A stretch of DNA of 64,000 nt from Ectorhizobium quercum (GTDB lineage: Bacteria > Pseudomonadota > Alphaproteobacteria > Rhizobiales > Rhizobiaceae): contig NZ_JANFPI010000002.1 of the NCBI RefSeq assembly GCF_026552795.1, positions 744,001 through 808,000 of the forward strand, given 5' to 3'. Made by a program: the position numbers and the translations under genes. The notes beneath the pieces are model-generated. The model was given only the letters and a program-made list of their open reading frames with translations. It was not told the DNA's origin and did no database searches. This document shows positions 16,526-25,319 of this stretch, piece after piece (the stretch's first letter is position 1; each line of letters opens with the position of its first letter).

Positions 16526-17240
16526 AGCGTTCTCCGAAATAGGCCTTCATCACCTCGGGCTGGTTGACGACGTCGCGGGGGACGCCATTGGCGATCAGCT
16601 TGCCGTAATCGAGAACGATCACGCGGTCCGACAGCCCCATGATGACTTTCATCACATGCTCGACGATCAGGATGGTGACGCCCCGGTCGCGGACCAGCTT
16701 GACCAGTTCCACCATCTCGCCCGCCTCCTGCGGCGTCGCTCCCGCCACGACCTCGTCCATCAGCAGCAGTCGCGGCTTGGTCGCCAGCGCGCGGCCGAGT
16801 TCCAGCTTGCGGCGGTCGACCGCGGTCAGGTCGTCGGCATCGATGCCGGCCTTGTCCGAAAGGCCGAGGAAGTCGACGATCTGCTCGGCCTCCCTGCGCG
16901 CCTCGGCCTCCGAGCGGGTGCGCACGAAGGCGCCGACCATGACGTTCTCCACCACCGTCAGCCCGCCGAAGGGCTTGGAAAGCTGGTAGGTACGCCCGAC
17001 GCCGAGCTTGCAGATATCCCACGGCGCCTTGCCGACGAGGCTTTGCCCGTCGAACAGGATGTCGCCGGTATCGGTCCTGAGCGCGCCCGCGATCATGTTG
17101 AAGGCGGTGGTCTTGCCCGCGCCGTTCGGGCCGAGCAGGCCGAGGATTTCGCCTTCGTTCAGGTCGAAGGAGAGTTCGGAGACGGCTTGCAAACCACCGA
17201 ACCGCTTGGAAATGCCCTTGACTTCGAGAAGTTTGCTCAT
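16506..17240 (-). CDS. livG: Branched-chain-type ABC transporter ATPase LivG
   Basis: The 244-residue protein starts at the ATG at 17240, overlapping the LivM stop by ATGA. It has Walker A GPNGAGKTT and the long helical insertion with FQ-loop replaced by RTYQLSKPFGG. The signature helix reads LTAVDRRKLELGRAL, lacking the GGQ of canonical ATPases, and Walker B is LLLMDEVVAGATPQE. I recall this relaxed signature from other rhizobial LivG proteins, so the protein is probably functional, paired with the canonical LivF. Confidence 0.93.
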   Translation of the reverse strand: MSKLLEVKGISKRFGGLQAVSELSFDLNEGEILGLLGPNGAGKTTAFNMIAGALRTDTGDILFDGQSLVGKAPWDICKLGVGRTYQLSKPFGGLTVVENVMVGAFVRTRSEAEARREAEQIVDFLGLSDKAGIDADDLTAVDRRKLELGRALATKPRLLLMDEVVAGATPQEAGEMVELVKLVRDRGVTILIVEHVMKVIMGLSDRVIVLDYGKLIANGVPRDVVNQPEVMKAYFGERYVQSRT

Positions 17241-18229
17241 GCCTGCACCTCGCGTTTCGCGCGCCTGTCCAGAAAGCGGCCGAGGGGCGCGATGATACCC
17301 TTGGGGAAGTAGAGAACGGCGAGCATCAGGGCGATGCCGTAGATCACCAGATGCAGGCCGAGGATCTGCCCGCCGAAGGAGGCGCGCATGAATTCCGCCA
17401 CCGGATGCAGGAGCAGTGCCCCGAGCGCCGGGCCGAGAATGGTGCCCTGCCCGCCGACGATGGTCATGATCGCCATGTCGATGGACAGGTCGATGCCCAT
17501 GTTGCGCTCCGGATTGATGTAGCGGAAGAACTGGGCGTAGAAGGCGCCGCCGAGGCCGGTCATGAAGGCGGAGATGGCGAGCGCCGTCAGCGAGAAGCGC
17601 GTCGGGTCGATGCCGAGCGATTCCGCGCCGTCGCGGTCGCCGCGGATGGCCTTCAGGTAGAAGCCGAGGCGCGAGCGCTCCATTACCGCCGTCGCCAGCA
17701 TGGCAAGCACCAGCATGGCGAGGATGATGTAGTAATAGGGCGCCTTGCCGTCGAACTGGAAGGCGAGGAAGCTCGACCCGCCGACCGGCGGCACCGTCAG
17801 CCCCTGCGCGCCCTTCAGCGAGATGCCGAGGAACACGTCGGTGTTCTCGAGCCAGATGCGCAGGATTTCGGCGAAGGCGATGGTGGTGAGCGTGAAATAC
17901 GGCCCCTTCAGGCGGAAGGTGGCATAGCCCACGGGCACCGACAGCGCCGCCGCGAACAGGCCGCCCAGCACCATGCCGATCCACGGCGAAAGCCCGAGGC
18001 CGGTGAACAGCAGCACCGAAACATAGCCCGCCGCGCCGGAGAAGGCGGCGTGGCCGAGCGAGAGCTGACCGACATAGCCGCAGACGAAGTTCCACGCCGT
18101 CGCCATGTAGGCGAAATAGAGGATCATCGCGGCCGAGTGCAGGAAATAGGAATCCGGGAACACGACCGGCAGGAGCGCGGCGACGACCAGAAGCGGCAGG
18201 CCGAGCACGAGATTGATGTTGTTGCGCAT
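17237..18229 (-). CDS. livM: Branched-chain-type ABC transporter permease LivM
   Basis: The 330-residue inner-membrane protein has eight or more hydrophobic segments. It has the LivM motifs GYVGQLSLGHAAFSGAAGY near residue 60 and KAIRGDRDGAESLGID, followed by GLGGAFYA. The start at 18229 is 10 bp after the LivH stop, preceded by AAGGAGC. It forms the translocation pore with LivH. Confidence 0.93.
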   Translation of the reverse strand: MRNNINLVLGLPLLVVAALLPVVFPDSYFLHSAAMILYFAYMATAWNFVCGYVGQLSLGHAAFSGAAGYVSVLLFTGLGLSPWIGMVLGGLFAAALSVPVGYATFRLKGPYFTLTTIAFAEILRIWLENTDVFLGISLKGAQGLTVPPVGGSSFLAFQFDGKAPYYYIILAMLVLAMLATAVMERSRLGFYLKAIRGDRDGAESLGIDPTRFSLTALAISAFMTGLGGAFYAQFFRYINPERNMGIDLSIDMAIMTIVGGQGTILGPALGALLLHPVAEFMRASFGGQILGLHLVIYGIALMLAVLYFPKGIIAPLGRFLDRRAKREVQA

Positions 18230-18239
18230 GATTGCTCCT

Positions 18240-19121
18240 TCAGCGCCCGAGAAGGCCGGTTGGCCGGAACAGGAGAATCGCGATGAACAGGCCGAACGAG
18301 AAGATGGCGGCCGAGGTCGCGGTGACGAATTGCGAGGCGACGCTCTCGAAGATACCGAGCACGATGCCGCCGAGAATGCAGCCCGGAATGGAGCCGATGC
18401 CGCCGAGCACCACGACCAGGAAGGACTTGATGCCGAAGGAAAGGCCGATGGTGGGCGTGAGCGAGAAGAAGGGCAGGAGCAGCGCGCCGAACAGGCCGAG
18501 CACCGCGCAGCCGATGCCGAAGGTGACGTTGTAGACGAGCGGCACGTTGATGCCGGACAGGGCGGCGGCATCGCGGTTCTGCGCCGTGGCGCGGATCGAG
18601 CGGCCCATTTCGGAGTGCTTCAGCCACCAGGCGAGCCCCGCGGCCACGACGACCGCCGCAACGAAGGCGATGAGCCTGGCGAGGTTGACCGGCACGTCGC
18701 CGAGGAAGATCGATTCATAGGTGATGTCGACATTCACCGACCGCACGTCCGGACCGAAGACCATCAGCACGAGATTGTCGATCACGAGGAAGACGCCTGC
18801 CGTCAGAAGCAATGCCGAGGTCGGCTCGACGACGCCGGCCCGCTCGCGCTTGAACAGCGGCGAGATGATGACCTGCTGAACGGCGAAGCCGATGCAGAAC
18901 AGGATGGGCACCGAGCCGATCACCGAGACGTAGGGATGCAGGCCGAAAACCGCCCAAAGCATGTAGGCGACATACATGGCCAGCATCAGGAAGGAGCCGT
19001 GCGCGAAGTTGATGACGCGCATGACGCCGAAGATCAGGCTGAGGCCAAGGGCGATGCCGCCATAGATGCCGCCGATCAGGATGCCGTTCACCAGCGCGTA
19101 GGCAAGCGTAAAGAGGTCCAT
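18240..19121 (-). CDS. livH: Branched-chain-type ABC transporter permease LivH
   Basis: The 293-residue membrane protein has the LivH opening LVNGILIGGIYGGIALGLSLIFGVMRVINFAHG and the RATAQNRDAAALSGIN cytoplasmic loop, followed by VVLGGIGSIPGCILGG. It is separated from the upstream binding-protein gene by 122 bp containing a strong hairpin, which probably sets lower permease expression. Confidence 0.93.
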   Translation of the reverse strand: MDLFTLAYALVNGILIGGIYGGIALGLSLIFGVMRVINFAHGSFLMLAMYVAYMLWAVFGLHPYVSVIGSVPILFCIGFAVQQVIISPLFKRERAGVVEPTSALLLTAGVFLVIDNLVLMVFGPDVRSVNVDITYESIFLGDVPVNLARLIAFVAAVVVAAGLAWWLKHSEMGRSIRATAQNRDAAALSGINVPLVYNVTFGIGCAVLGLFGALLLPFFSLTPTIGLSFGIKSFLVVVLGGIGSIPGCILGGIVLGIFESVASQFVTATSAAIFSFGLFIAILLFRPTGLLGR

Positions 19122-19194
19122 GTCAAAGCTCCCGGAAGGAGAGAAGGGCCGTTCGACCGCCGGCAGAGGCAGCGAACACGCACGGATCGAACGG

Positions 19195-19217
19195 GCGGGG
19201 CGCGGAATGCGCCCCGC
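19195..19217 (-). promoter_or_regulatory. Hairpin between binding-protein gene and livH
   Basis: GCGGGGCGC (19195-19203) pairs perfectly with GCGCCCCGC (19209-19217) around a 5-nt loop, with no U tract. It lies just after the binding-protein stop. Such stems stabilise the upstream mRNA segment and help produce binding protein in excess over the membrane subunits. Confidence 0.7.
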
Positions 19218-19243
19218 TCCTCATTCGACTGCGGAACGGACGG

Positions 19244-20506
19244 TCAGCGTTGCGACCACTCCGGAACCGGCCATGCCGGCTTGACGCCCGGAGCGCGGCT
19301 TTCCGCCGGCCAGATGGTGAGACGCTGGCCGTCGAGCGTCTGCGAGATCACACCGTGGGCGAAGGTGTTCTGCCCCTGCTCGTCGAACTTGATGCGGTCG
19401 AAGCCCTGGGCAAGTGCCAGACCAGAGGTGATGTCGGTGTCCGCCAGCGCGGCGCGGATCGCTTCCTTGTCCACGCTGGCGGCCCGCTCCAGCGCATCTT
19501 TCAGAAGATAGACCGCGCCGACGCCCTGGGAGGCAAAGGAATTGAGATCGTATTTGCCGAGCTTCCTGTAGCGCTCGTTGATCTCGACCAGTTCGGGATC
19601 CGGATTGTTGGAAAGGCTGTCGATGCGCCAGTCTTCCTGGATGAACATGTATTCGTTGGCCCGGGCCGGCACGGCCTCGTAATAGGCCGGATCCTCCGCC
19701 CCGCCGCCGACCGTATGAATGCCGAAGGGGATCAGAATCCGGTTCTCGAACATCTGGCGGGAAAACAGGATATGGTCGGGCGTGTAGGCCGCGACGATCA
19801 GCGCATCCGGCCGGGTGCTGCGGATTTTCAGGATCTGCGCGGTGAAGTCCACCTGCGCGGGCGGATAGCTTTCGTCGAGCGCGATGGTGAAGCCCCGCTC
19901 CGCGGCCAGCGTCTTGACGTTGGCGGCGTGGCTGCGGCCCCAGTCGGTGCCTTCGTAGAACAGGCCGATGGTCTTCGGGCCGGTGCCAAACTCCTCCGTC
20001 AGCATCTGGATGGCGTCGAGCTGTTCGCGCGCGTCATAGATCGCCTTGTTGGCCGGACGGAACACGTATTTGAAATTGCGCTCGGTGATTTCGTCCTTCA
20101 CCGCACCGGTGACGATCCACGGCGTCTTGTAGCGTTCTGCCACTTCCGAGGCCGGGAAGGTCACGCCCGAATTATAGGCGCCGAGCACCGTCACCACGCC
20201 CTCACGCTGGATCAGGCGCTCCACTTCCGAGGCCCCGATATCGGGCTTGGACTGGGAATCGGCAAAGACCAGCTCCAGCTTCGCCCCACCGAGCGCGGCG
20301 ACCCCGCCCTTTTCGTTGATCTGGTCAGCGGCGGCCTTCGCGCCGTTCATGGTCTGGTTGCCGATCGTCGCCGAAATGCCGGTGAGCGGCAGGACGACGC
20401 CGACCTTCACGTTTTCGGCCGCAAGGGCGGCGGGCGCGGCGGCGGCAAGCAGCGAAATCGCCCCGGCCGTCACCATGAAATTTCTTCGGTTGATCTTGGA
20501 CGTCAT
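19244..20506 (-). CDS. Branched-chain-type ABC transporter solute-binding protein (LivK/HAAT family), TAT leader
   Basis: The 420-residue protein has a twin-arginine leader (NRRNFMVTAG) and an Ala-rich h-region ending near ALAAENV. The mature start VKVGVVLPLTGISATIG is the hallmark of HAAT-type periplasmic receptors, and GAKAAADQINEKGG and FADSQSKP follow. It heads the livHMGF-SDR operon. Its promoter region carries an ATGATGCATCAT palindrome about 30-48 bp upstream, which probably places it in the GntR regulon. Confidence 0.9.
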   Translation of the reverse strand: MTSKINRRNFMVTAGAISLLAAAAPAALAAENVKVGVVLPLTGISATIGNQTMNGAKAAADQINEKGGVAALGGAKLELVFADSQSKPDIGASEVERLIQREGVVTVLGAYNSGVTFPASEVAERYKTPWIVTGAVKDEITERNFKYVFRPANKAIYDAREQLDAIQMLTEEFGTGPKTIGLFYEGTDWGRSHAANVKTLAAERGFTIALDESYPPAQVDFTAQILKIRSTRPDALIVAAYTPDHILFSRQMFENRILIPFGIHTVGGGAEDPAYYEAVPARANEYMFIQEDWRIDSLSNNPDPELVEINERYRKLGKYDLNSFASQGVGAVYLLKDALERAASVDKEAIRAALADTDITSGLALAQGFDRIKFDEQGQNTFAHGVISQTLDGQRLTIWPAESRAPGVKPAWPVPEWSQR

Positions 20507-20534
20507 GATAGCACTCCTCCCAGAGCTTGCAATA

Positions 20535-20554
20535 ATGATGCATGATGCATCATG
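20535..20554. promoter_or_regulatory. GntR-type operator A, upstream of SBP-liv operon
   Basis: The site contains CATGATGCATCATG (20541-20554), a perfect 14-bp palindrome, preceded by a further ATGATG repeat. It shares the TGCATCAT half with the sites at 23141 and, more loosely, 22714 and 24275. It lies 29 bp upstream of the binding-protein start. The rest of the 283-bp gap to the transketolase gene (20555-20789) shows no gene. Confidence 0.6.
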
Positions 20555-20789
20555 ATTTAATGAATGCGATAATTCAGATTCGCCTCCTCACGCGAATTCC
20601 AGCGTCACCTTCCGGTGTTCGTCCTCGTCCCCGGCGGCCTCCATCACCATTCCCGCCGCTTAGAAAGGAAACCCGTCCCGCCCGAAAGGATGCCGAACAG
20701 CGCTCACCCGGACGCAAAGGCCGTCGTGCAGACGGCTGCCCACCTGTCAACCGGCGGCTGAAGCGCGGCGCCCGCTCCTTCCCCACCGG

Positions 20790-21773
20790 TCACGCCGGTT
20801 GCAGCGCCTCGCGGATCACCGCCTCGATGCCCTGCGCGTCCAGCCGGTAATGGGCGTAGAGATGCGTCGGCGGCGCGATGAGGCTATATTCGTCGCGGAT
20901 GCCGTGGCGGATGAGCCGCGTGCCCGTGCCGGCCTCGGCCAGCACTTCCGCGACGGCCGCGCCCAGCCCGCCGATGATGTTGTGCTCCTCGACGGTCAGG
21001 ATCAGCCGCGACCGTTCGGCCGCCGCCAGGATCGCATCGCGGTCGATGGGCTTGACGGTCGGCATGTCGATGACCCCGACGGAACGGCCTTCCGCATTGA
21101 GCCTGCGCGCCGCCTCCAGCGCCGGATGAACCGGCTGGCCGCAGCCGATGACGGTGATCTCCTCGCCGGCGAAATGCTCGATGGCCCTGCCGAAGACGAA
21201 GTCGGCGTCCGGCCCGTAGATCTCCGGGTCGCGGCCCCGGCCGATGCGGAAATAGATCGGCTCCGGCCAGTCGGCCGAGGCGCGGATGGCGGCTTCGAGC
21301 TGGTGGCCGTCCGAGGGCGAGACCACCGTCAGGCCGGCGATGGAGCGCATCGTGCCGATATCCTCGGTGGCGTGGTGCGAGGTGCCGTAGAAGCCGAGCG
21401 AAATGCCGGTGTGATGGCCGATCATTCGCACCGGTAGCTTGCAGTAAGCGACGTCCATGCGGATCTGCTCGCAGCACAGAAGGCCGACGAAGGAGGCGAA
21501 GGTGGCGACGAAGGGCATCGCCCCCGTCGTGGCGAGGCCTGCGGCGGCGCTGACCATGTTCTGTTCGGAAATGCCGAACTGGATGTAGCGGTCCGGATGC
21601 GCTTGCGCGAACTTCACCAGCCCGTTCGAATATTGCAGGTCGGCCGAGCCGGCGACCACCGGATGGCCAGCCTCGACGAGCGCCAGCAGCCCGTCCGACA
21701 GATGGTTGAGCCCGGGATTACGGGCATTCAGTTCGCGATAGTGCCAGGAATTCGGCGACTGGGGGGCGTTCAT
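20790..21773 (-). CDS. Transketolase, C-terminal subunit (split enzyme)
   Basis: The 327-residue protein starts at the ATG at 21773 behind GGGAGAT, one base after the stop of the N-subunit gene. It has the pyrimidine-binding domain (IQFGISEQNMVSAAAGLATTG), with the catalytic Glu of the SEQN motif, and a C-terminal domain with VIGCGQPVHPALEAARRL. With the preceding subunit it makes a two-chain thiamin-diphosphate transketolase-like enzyme that moves a two-carbon ketol unit. No sugar kinase or isomerase is nearby, so the donor may be an unphosphorylated ketose. Confidence 0.92.
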   Translation of the reverse strand: MNAPQSPNSWHYRELNARNPGLNHLSDGLLALVEAGHPVVAGSADLQYSNGLVKFAQAHPDRYIQFGISEQNMVSAAAGLATTGAMPFVATFASFVGLLCCEQIRMDVAYCKLPVRMIGHHTGISLGFYGTSHHATEDIGTMRSIAGLTVVSPSDGHQLEAAIRASADWPEPIYFRIGRGRDPEIYGPDADFVFGRAIEHFAGEEITVIGCGQPVHPALEAARRLNAEGRSVGVIDMPTVKPIDRDAILAAAERSRLILTVEEHNIIGGLGAAVAEVLAEAGTGTRLIRHGIRDEYSLIAPPTHLYAHYRLDAQGIEAVIREALQPA

Positions 21774-21774
21774 C

Positions 21775-22671
21775 TCAGATCTCCCTGGACAGAATTTCAA
21801 GGCGCGCCCGCTCCGCGTCGGACGGGTCGAGATAGCCGAGATGCCAGCCGGGTTCGGTCTCCATGTAGGAAACGCCCTTGCCCTTCACGGTGCGGGCGAT
21901 GATGCAGCACGGCTTCTCGCGGGACGCGTCGGCCTTGACGCGGCGCAGCAGCGGCACGAGCGCGGACAGGTCGTGGCCGTCGACGTCATGGACTTCCCAG
22001 CCGAAGGCGCGCCATTTCGCATCGAGCGGCTCGATGCCGATCACGTCGTCGACCGCGCCGTCGAGCTGGTAGCCGTTGCGGTCAATGATCGCCACCAGCC
22101 GGCCGAGCCGGTGATGAGCGGCCGAAAGCGCGGCTTCCCAGACCTGCCCCTCCTGCATCTCGCCGTCGCCGAGCATGACGAAAGTGGTGAAGTCGCGACC
22201 CTGGATGCGGGCGCCGAGCGCCATGCCCAGCCCGTTCGAAAGCGCATGGCCGATGGAGCCGGAGGAGAAATCGATGCCCGGCACCTTGGTCATGTCGGGA
22301 TGATCGCCGAGCGGACTACCGAGACGGGTATAGCCGTCCAGCACGTCCTTTGAAATGAAGCCGTATTCGGCAAGGATCGGGAAGAGCCCGACCGCGGCAT
22401 GGCCCTTGCCCATCAGGAAACGATCGCGATCCGGCCATTTCGGCTCGCCTTCGCGAAGGTTCATCACGTCATAGTAAAGCCCGGCGAAAATCTCCGCGGC
22501 GGAAAAGACGGACGTGTAATGGCCGGTCTTGGCGATCTCGATCAGCCGGATGGTCTCCAACCGGATGAACTGCGCCTTTTCCCGCAGATAAGCGAGCTGC
22601 GCCGGCGAAAGCGACAGATTCGAGCCCTCCCGGTCGGGCGCTGTCGCGCCCGGCGTTTCCTTGACAGTCAT
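21775..22671 (-). CDS. Transketolase, N-terminal subunit (split enzyme)
   Basis: The 298-residue protein starts at the ATG at 22671 behind GGGAGGG. It is the thiamin-diphosphate binding half: GKGHAAVGLFPILAEYG, then the ThDP motif starting GDGEMQEGQVWEA and ending in RNGYQLDG. First gene of the tkt pair, it has an operator-like CATCATATATCAT 43 bp upstream. Short N-subunits like this are typical of split bacterial transketolases used in accessory pathways. Confidence 0.92.
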   Translation of the reverse strand: MTVKETPGATAPDREGSNLSLSPAQLAYLREKAQFIRLETIRLIEIAKTGHYTSVFSAAEIFAGLYYDVMNLREGEPKWPDRDRFLMGKGHAAVGLFPILAEYGFISKDVLDGYTRLGSPLGDHPDMTKVPGIDFSSGSIGHALSNGLGMALGARIQGRDFTTFVMLGDGEMQEGQVWEAALSAAHHRLGRLVAIIDRNGYQLDGAVDDVIGIEPLDAKWRAFGWEVHDVDGHDLSALVPLLRRVKADASREKPCCIIARTVKGKGVSYMETEPGWHLGYLDPSDAERARLEILSREI

Positions 22672-22713
22672 GATCCCTCCCGAAATGCGTTTGGCTTTGG
22701 CCTTGTCATCAAA

Positions 22714-22726
22714 CATCATATATCAT
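22714..22726. promoter_or_regulatory. GntR-type operator B, upstream of split transketolase
   Basis: CATCATATATCAT lies 43 bp upstream of the transketolase N-subunit start. The same 13 bases occur at 23143-23155 in front of the divergent GldA-like gene. The flanks add ACATC.....ATGTAT, giving an extended imperfect palindrome. Confidence 0.65.
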
Positions 22727-23142
22727 GTATTATTGTCAACAGAAATTTTCGCCCCCAGCAGGACAGCGGCGAACAGGTCGGTCTGCGCCCTGATCATGTG
22801 TTCGCCACGGTGAATGGTGATACCGCGCGCCACCGTCCGATGAACGCACCGTCCGGGTTCATCGCCGCTTCGGCCGCAAGCACCCCGGAAACGGAAGCGC
22901 ACGGGGTCGAACGGCACGGGATCCCCCGCTTCGATTCCGACGCGGCGGTATTGATGACGACGTGGCGGACCTCGGGTTCGGCCTCCCCTAGCCGCCGACA
23001 CGGATTGAAAAAGGAGGATATGGGCAGGCAGACGCCGGCCAGGCCGGATGCACGATGACGCGGCTGCACCCGCCCTCACACGCAATTTCCATTTCCTTCG
23101 CGTCCGGTCAGGGCTTGAAAAGCCTCAGCTGGCACTATAATG
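22727..23142. other. Divergent intergenic region without recognisable gene
   Basis: These 416 bp separate the two operators in front of the transketolase and GldA-like genes. Short open frames exist on both strands, but none has a ribosome site or any recognisable family feature. It is long for a simple divergent promoter and could hold a decayed gene or a small RNA; I see no terminator-like hairpin to support the latter. Confidence 0.5.
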
Positions 23143-23155
23143 CATCATATATCAT
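23143..23155. promoter_or_regulatory. GntR-type operator C, upstream of GldA-like gene
   Basis: CATCATATATCAT is identical to operator B and ends 46 bp before the start at 23201. The preceding ATAATG gives ATGCATCATATATCAT, which also overlaps the half-site used in operator A. Confidence 0.65.
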
Positions 23156-23200
23156 ACTAAATCACCTCGAAACGTCACGAGGAACGAAAGGGAGCTTTCC

Positions 23201-24274
23201 ATGATGATTTTCGGTTCGCCGGCGCGCTATATCCAGGGTCCGGGCCTGCTGGCGGAGATGGGACCGGAGCTGGCGCGGCTTTCCGGCAGGGCGACGATGG
23301 TGGTGGACTCCTTCATAGAAGACGCCTACGGCGAAGCGATCGCCGCCTCCTGCCGCAGCGCGGGAGTGGAACTGACGCTTCTGACCTTCGGCGGAGAAAG
23401 CTCGCCCGAAGAGGTGGACCGGCTTGCCGCGCTGGCGGGCGAGGCTCCGCCGGTGGTGGCCGCAGCCGGCGGTGGCAAGTGCATCGATGCCGGCAAGGCA
23501 CTTGCCAACCGCAGCGGCGCGGCGATGGTCACGATTCCGACCGTCGCCTCGACCGATGCCCCGACCAGCCATAATTACGTGCTCTACGGGGCCGATCACC
23601 GCATGCTCGGCGTCGAAAAGCTGCGGCGCAATCCCGACCTCGTGCTGGTCGACACCGAGATCATCGTGCGCGCGCCGAAGCAGATGTTCCTCGGCGGCAT
23701 CGGCGACACGATCGGCAAGATCTACGAGGTCGAGGCCTGTGCCCGCAACGGCGGCGTCAACGTCTTCGGCGGCACCTCCGCCTGGTCGGCCCGTGTCCTC
23801 GCCCGTGCCAGCCACGACATCCTCCTGCGCCACGCCGAGGACGCGCTGGGCGCCATCGACCGCGGAAAGACCGATCCGGTCTTCGAGATGGTGGTGGAGG
23901 CGACCGTGCTGATGAGCGGTCTCGCCTTCGAGAGCGGCGGCCTCTCGATCGCCCATTCGATGACGCGCGGTCTTACCGCGCTCGCCCCGTGGAAGGAGCG
24001 CATGCACGGCCATCAGGTCGCCTATGCCAACCTCGTGCAGATCGCGCTGGAGGACCGGCCGGAAGCCGAGATCGGCGATCTGGCAGCCTTCTACGGTCGC
24101 ATCGGCCTGCCCCGCAGCCTCGCCGAGCTTGGCGGCGTCGCCCCTTCGGAGGAGACGTTCGAGACCATCGCGCGGCTCACCATGACCGCCCCGCACATCC
24201 GCCACTTTCCGCGAACGCTTTCAGCACGCGAAGTGGCGCACGCCATGCGCCGCATCGAGGCGATGGTGAAGTGA
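23201..24274 (+). CDS. Iron-type alcohol dehydrogenase, glycerol dehydrogenase (GldA)-like
   Basis: The 357-residue protein is a group III metal-dependent dehydrogenase of the GldA branch. It has GPGLLAEMG, the nucleotide loop AAGGGKCIDAGKALA, TVASTDAPTSHNYVLY, and metal ligands in GGIGDTIGK (Asp), IAHSMTRGL (His) and RMHGHQVAY (His). These enzymes oxidise vicinal diols such as glycerol to hydroxyketones with NAD. Its promoter shares the operator motif of the transketolase genes and it is followed by the GntR gene, so it likely produces or consumes the ketose handled by the transketolase. Confidence 0.9.
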   Translation: MMIFGSPARYIQGPGLLAEMGPELARLSGRATMVVDSFIEDAYGEAIAASCRSAGVELTLLTFGGESSPEEVDRLAALAGEAPPVVAAAGGGKCIDAGKALANRSGAAMVTIPTVASTDAPTSHNYVLYGADHRMLGVEKLRRNPDLVLVDTEIIVRAPKQMFLGGIGDTIGKIYEVEACARNGGVNVFGGTSAWSARVLARASHDILLRHAEDALGAIDRGKTDPVFEMVVEATVLMSGLAFESGGLSIAHSMTRGLTALAPWKERMHGHQVAYANLVQIALEDRPEAEIGDLAAFYGRIGLPRSLAELGGVAPSEETFETIARLTMTAPHIRHFPRTLSAREVAHAMRRIEAMVK

Positions 24275-24285
24275 CATCATATATC
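24275..24285. promoter_or_regulatory. GntR-type operator D, upstream of gntR
   Basis: CATCATATATC matches the first 11 bases of operators B and C. It lies between the GldA-like stop and the gntR start, 71 bp upstream of the latter, and suggests autoregulation. Confidence 0.5.
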
Positions 24286-24355
24286 CGTTTCATTCCGCGG
24301 AACAGTCGGATAGGTTGCCGGACGAATAACAGGTTCGGCCGGGATTTGGACAACG

Positions 24356-25021
24356 ATGGCAGGGTTGCAGCAGATCGAGAAGGAAAACCTCTCGGAAAAA
24401 GTCTATCACACGATCCGGAGCGCCCTGATCGACGGCCAGTACCAGCCCGGCGACCGGCTGCGGATCGCGGCGCTGGCCGAACAGCTCGGCACCAGCATCA
24501 CCCCGGTGCGCGAGGCGATCTTCCGGCTGGTCAGCGAGCAGGCGCTGGAAATGAAGGCCGCGACGGCCATCTACGTGCCCCGCATCGACGCGCGGCAGTT
24601 GAAGGAAATCCAGCTCATCCGCAGCCATCTCGAGGGCGAGGCCGCCGCCCACGCCGCCGCCCGCGTCACCGATGAGCAGATGGCCGAGGCCGAGGCGATC
24701 CAGACGGCCTTCATCGAGGCGGCCCACCACGATTCGCGGCTGGCCTCGATCAGGAACCGCGACTTCCACTTCTTCCTGCTGCGCACCTCCGGCCTGCCGC
24801 TGGTCGAGGCCATCGTCGAGAATCTGTGGACCAAGATGGGGCCCCTTCTCCTCGTGTTCAATTCGCTCCTGCCCCGGCGCGAGATCACCGGCGGCGACCA
24901 CAAGCATTTCGCCGTGCTCGATGCCCTGCGCCGGCGCGATCCGGAAGCCGCGCGCCGCGCCATCCAGGCCGACATCGAATGGGGTCACATCCTGGTGGAG
25001 TGGCTGGAGAAGAAGGCCTGA
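24356..25021 (+). CDS. GntR-family regulator, FadR subfamily (FCD effector domain)
   Basis: The 221-residue protein has a winged helix-turn-helix at about residues 10-72 (RIAALAEQLGTSITPVREAIFRL). The all-helical FCD domain includes the metal-binding pattern with Asp and His residues (NRDFHFFLL, GDHKHFAVLDALRRRD). FadR-subfamily proteins are usually repressors released by a small carboxylate. It lies 81 bp after the GldA-like gene. The repeated CATCATATATCAT-type motif in front of four nearby transcription units is its probable operator, controlling the Liv transporter, SDR, transketolase and dehydrogenase together. Confidence 0.9.
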   Translation: MAGLQQIEKENLSEKVYHTIRSALIDGQYQPGDRLRIAALAEQLGTSITPVREAIFRLVSEQALEMKAATAIYVPRIDARQLKEIQLIRSHLEGEAAAHAAARVTDEQMAEAEAIQTAFIEAAHHDSRLASIRNRDFHFFLLRTSGLPLVEAIVENLWTKMGPLLLVFNSLLPRREITGGDHKHFAVLDALRRRDPEAARRAIQADIEWGHILVEWLEKKA

Positions 25022-25319
25022 CGCACGGCATGTGAGGCGGAAACGAACAAACCCGCAGCCGGGCCGTTCTCCGCAATTCCCCCGGCTGCATCCCACACAA
25101 GAGCGATGGCGCGAGCCGTTTCGGTTTTGTTGCAATCCGAAATGGTGCCGGCCCGGTCACGTCGTGCGCAACGCCTTCCCCACCCGTGGATTGCCCGACA
25201 GCGACGCAATCGCCGGCCGGAGAGACTTGTTCAGGATGAAATCTTTTCCGGCAATATAAATTCATAATTAATCCCTCCGGGCAATATTCGTTGCAATACA
25301 CTCTTGGAGGAGGGGTCAT
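25022..25319. other. Intergenic region upstream of the binding protein-chemoreceptor pair
   Basis: No gene is visible in these 298 bp. The last 80 bp are AT-rich and hold a direct repeat GGCAATAT at 25250-25257 and 25280-25287, exactly 30 bp apart, a possible regulator site on one DNA face. TTGGAGGAGG just before 25320 is a strong ribosome site. Confidence 0.5.

Noticed and set aside
22723..23085. Short open frames in the transketolase/GldA divergent region
   Set aside because: They lack ribosome sites and recognisable features, and both strands are equally open.
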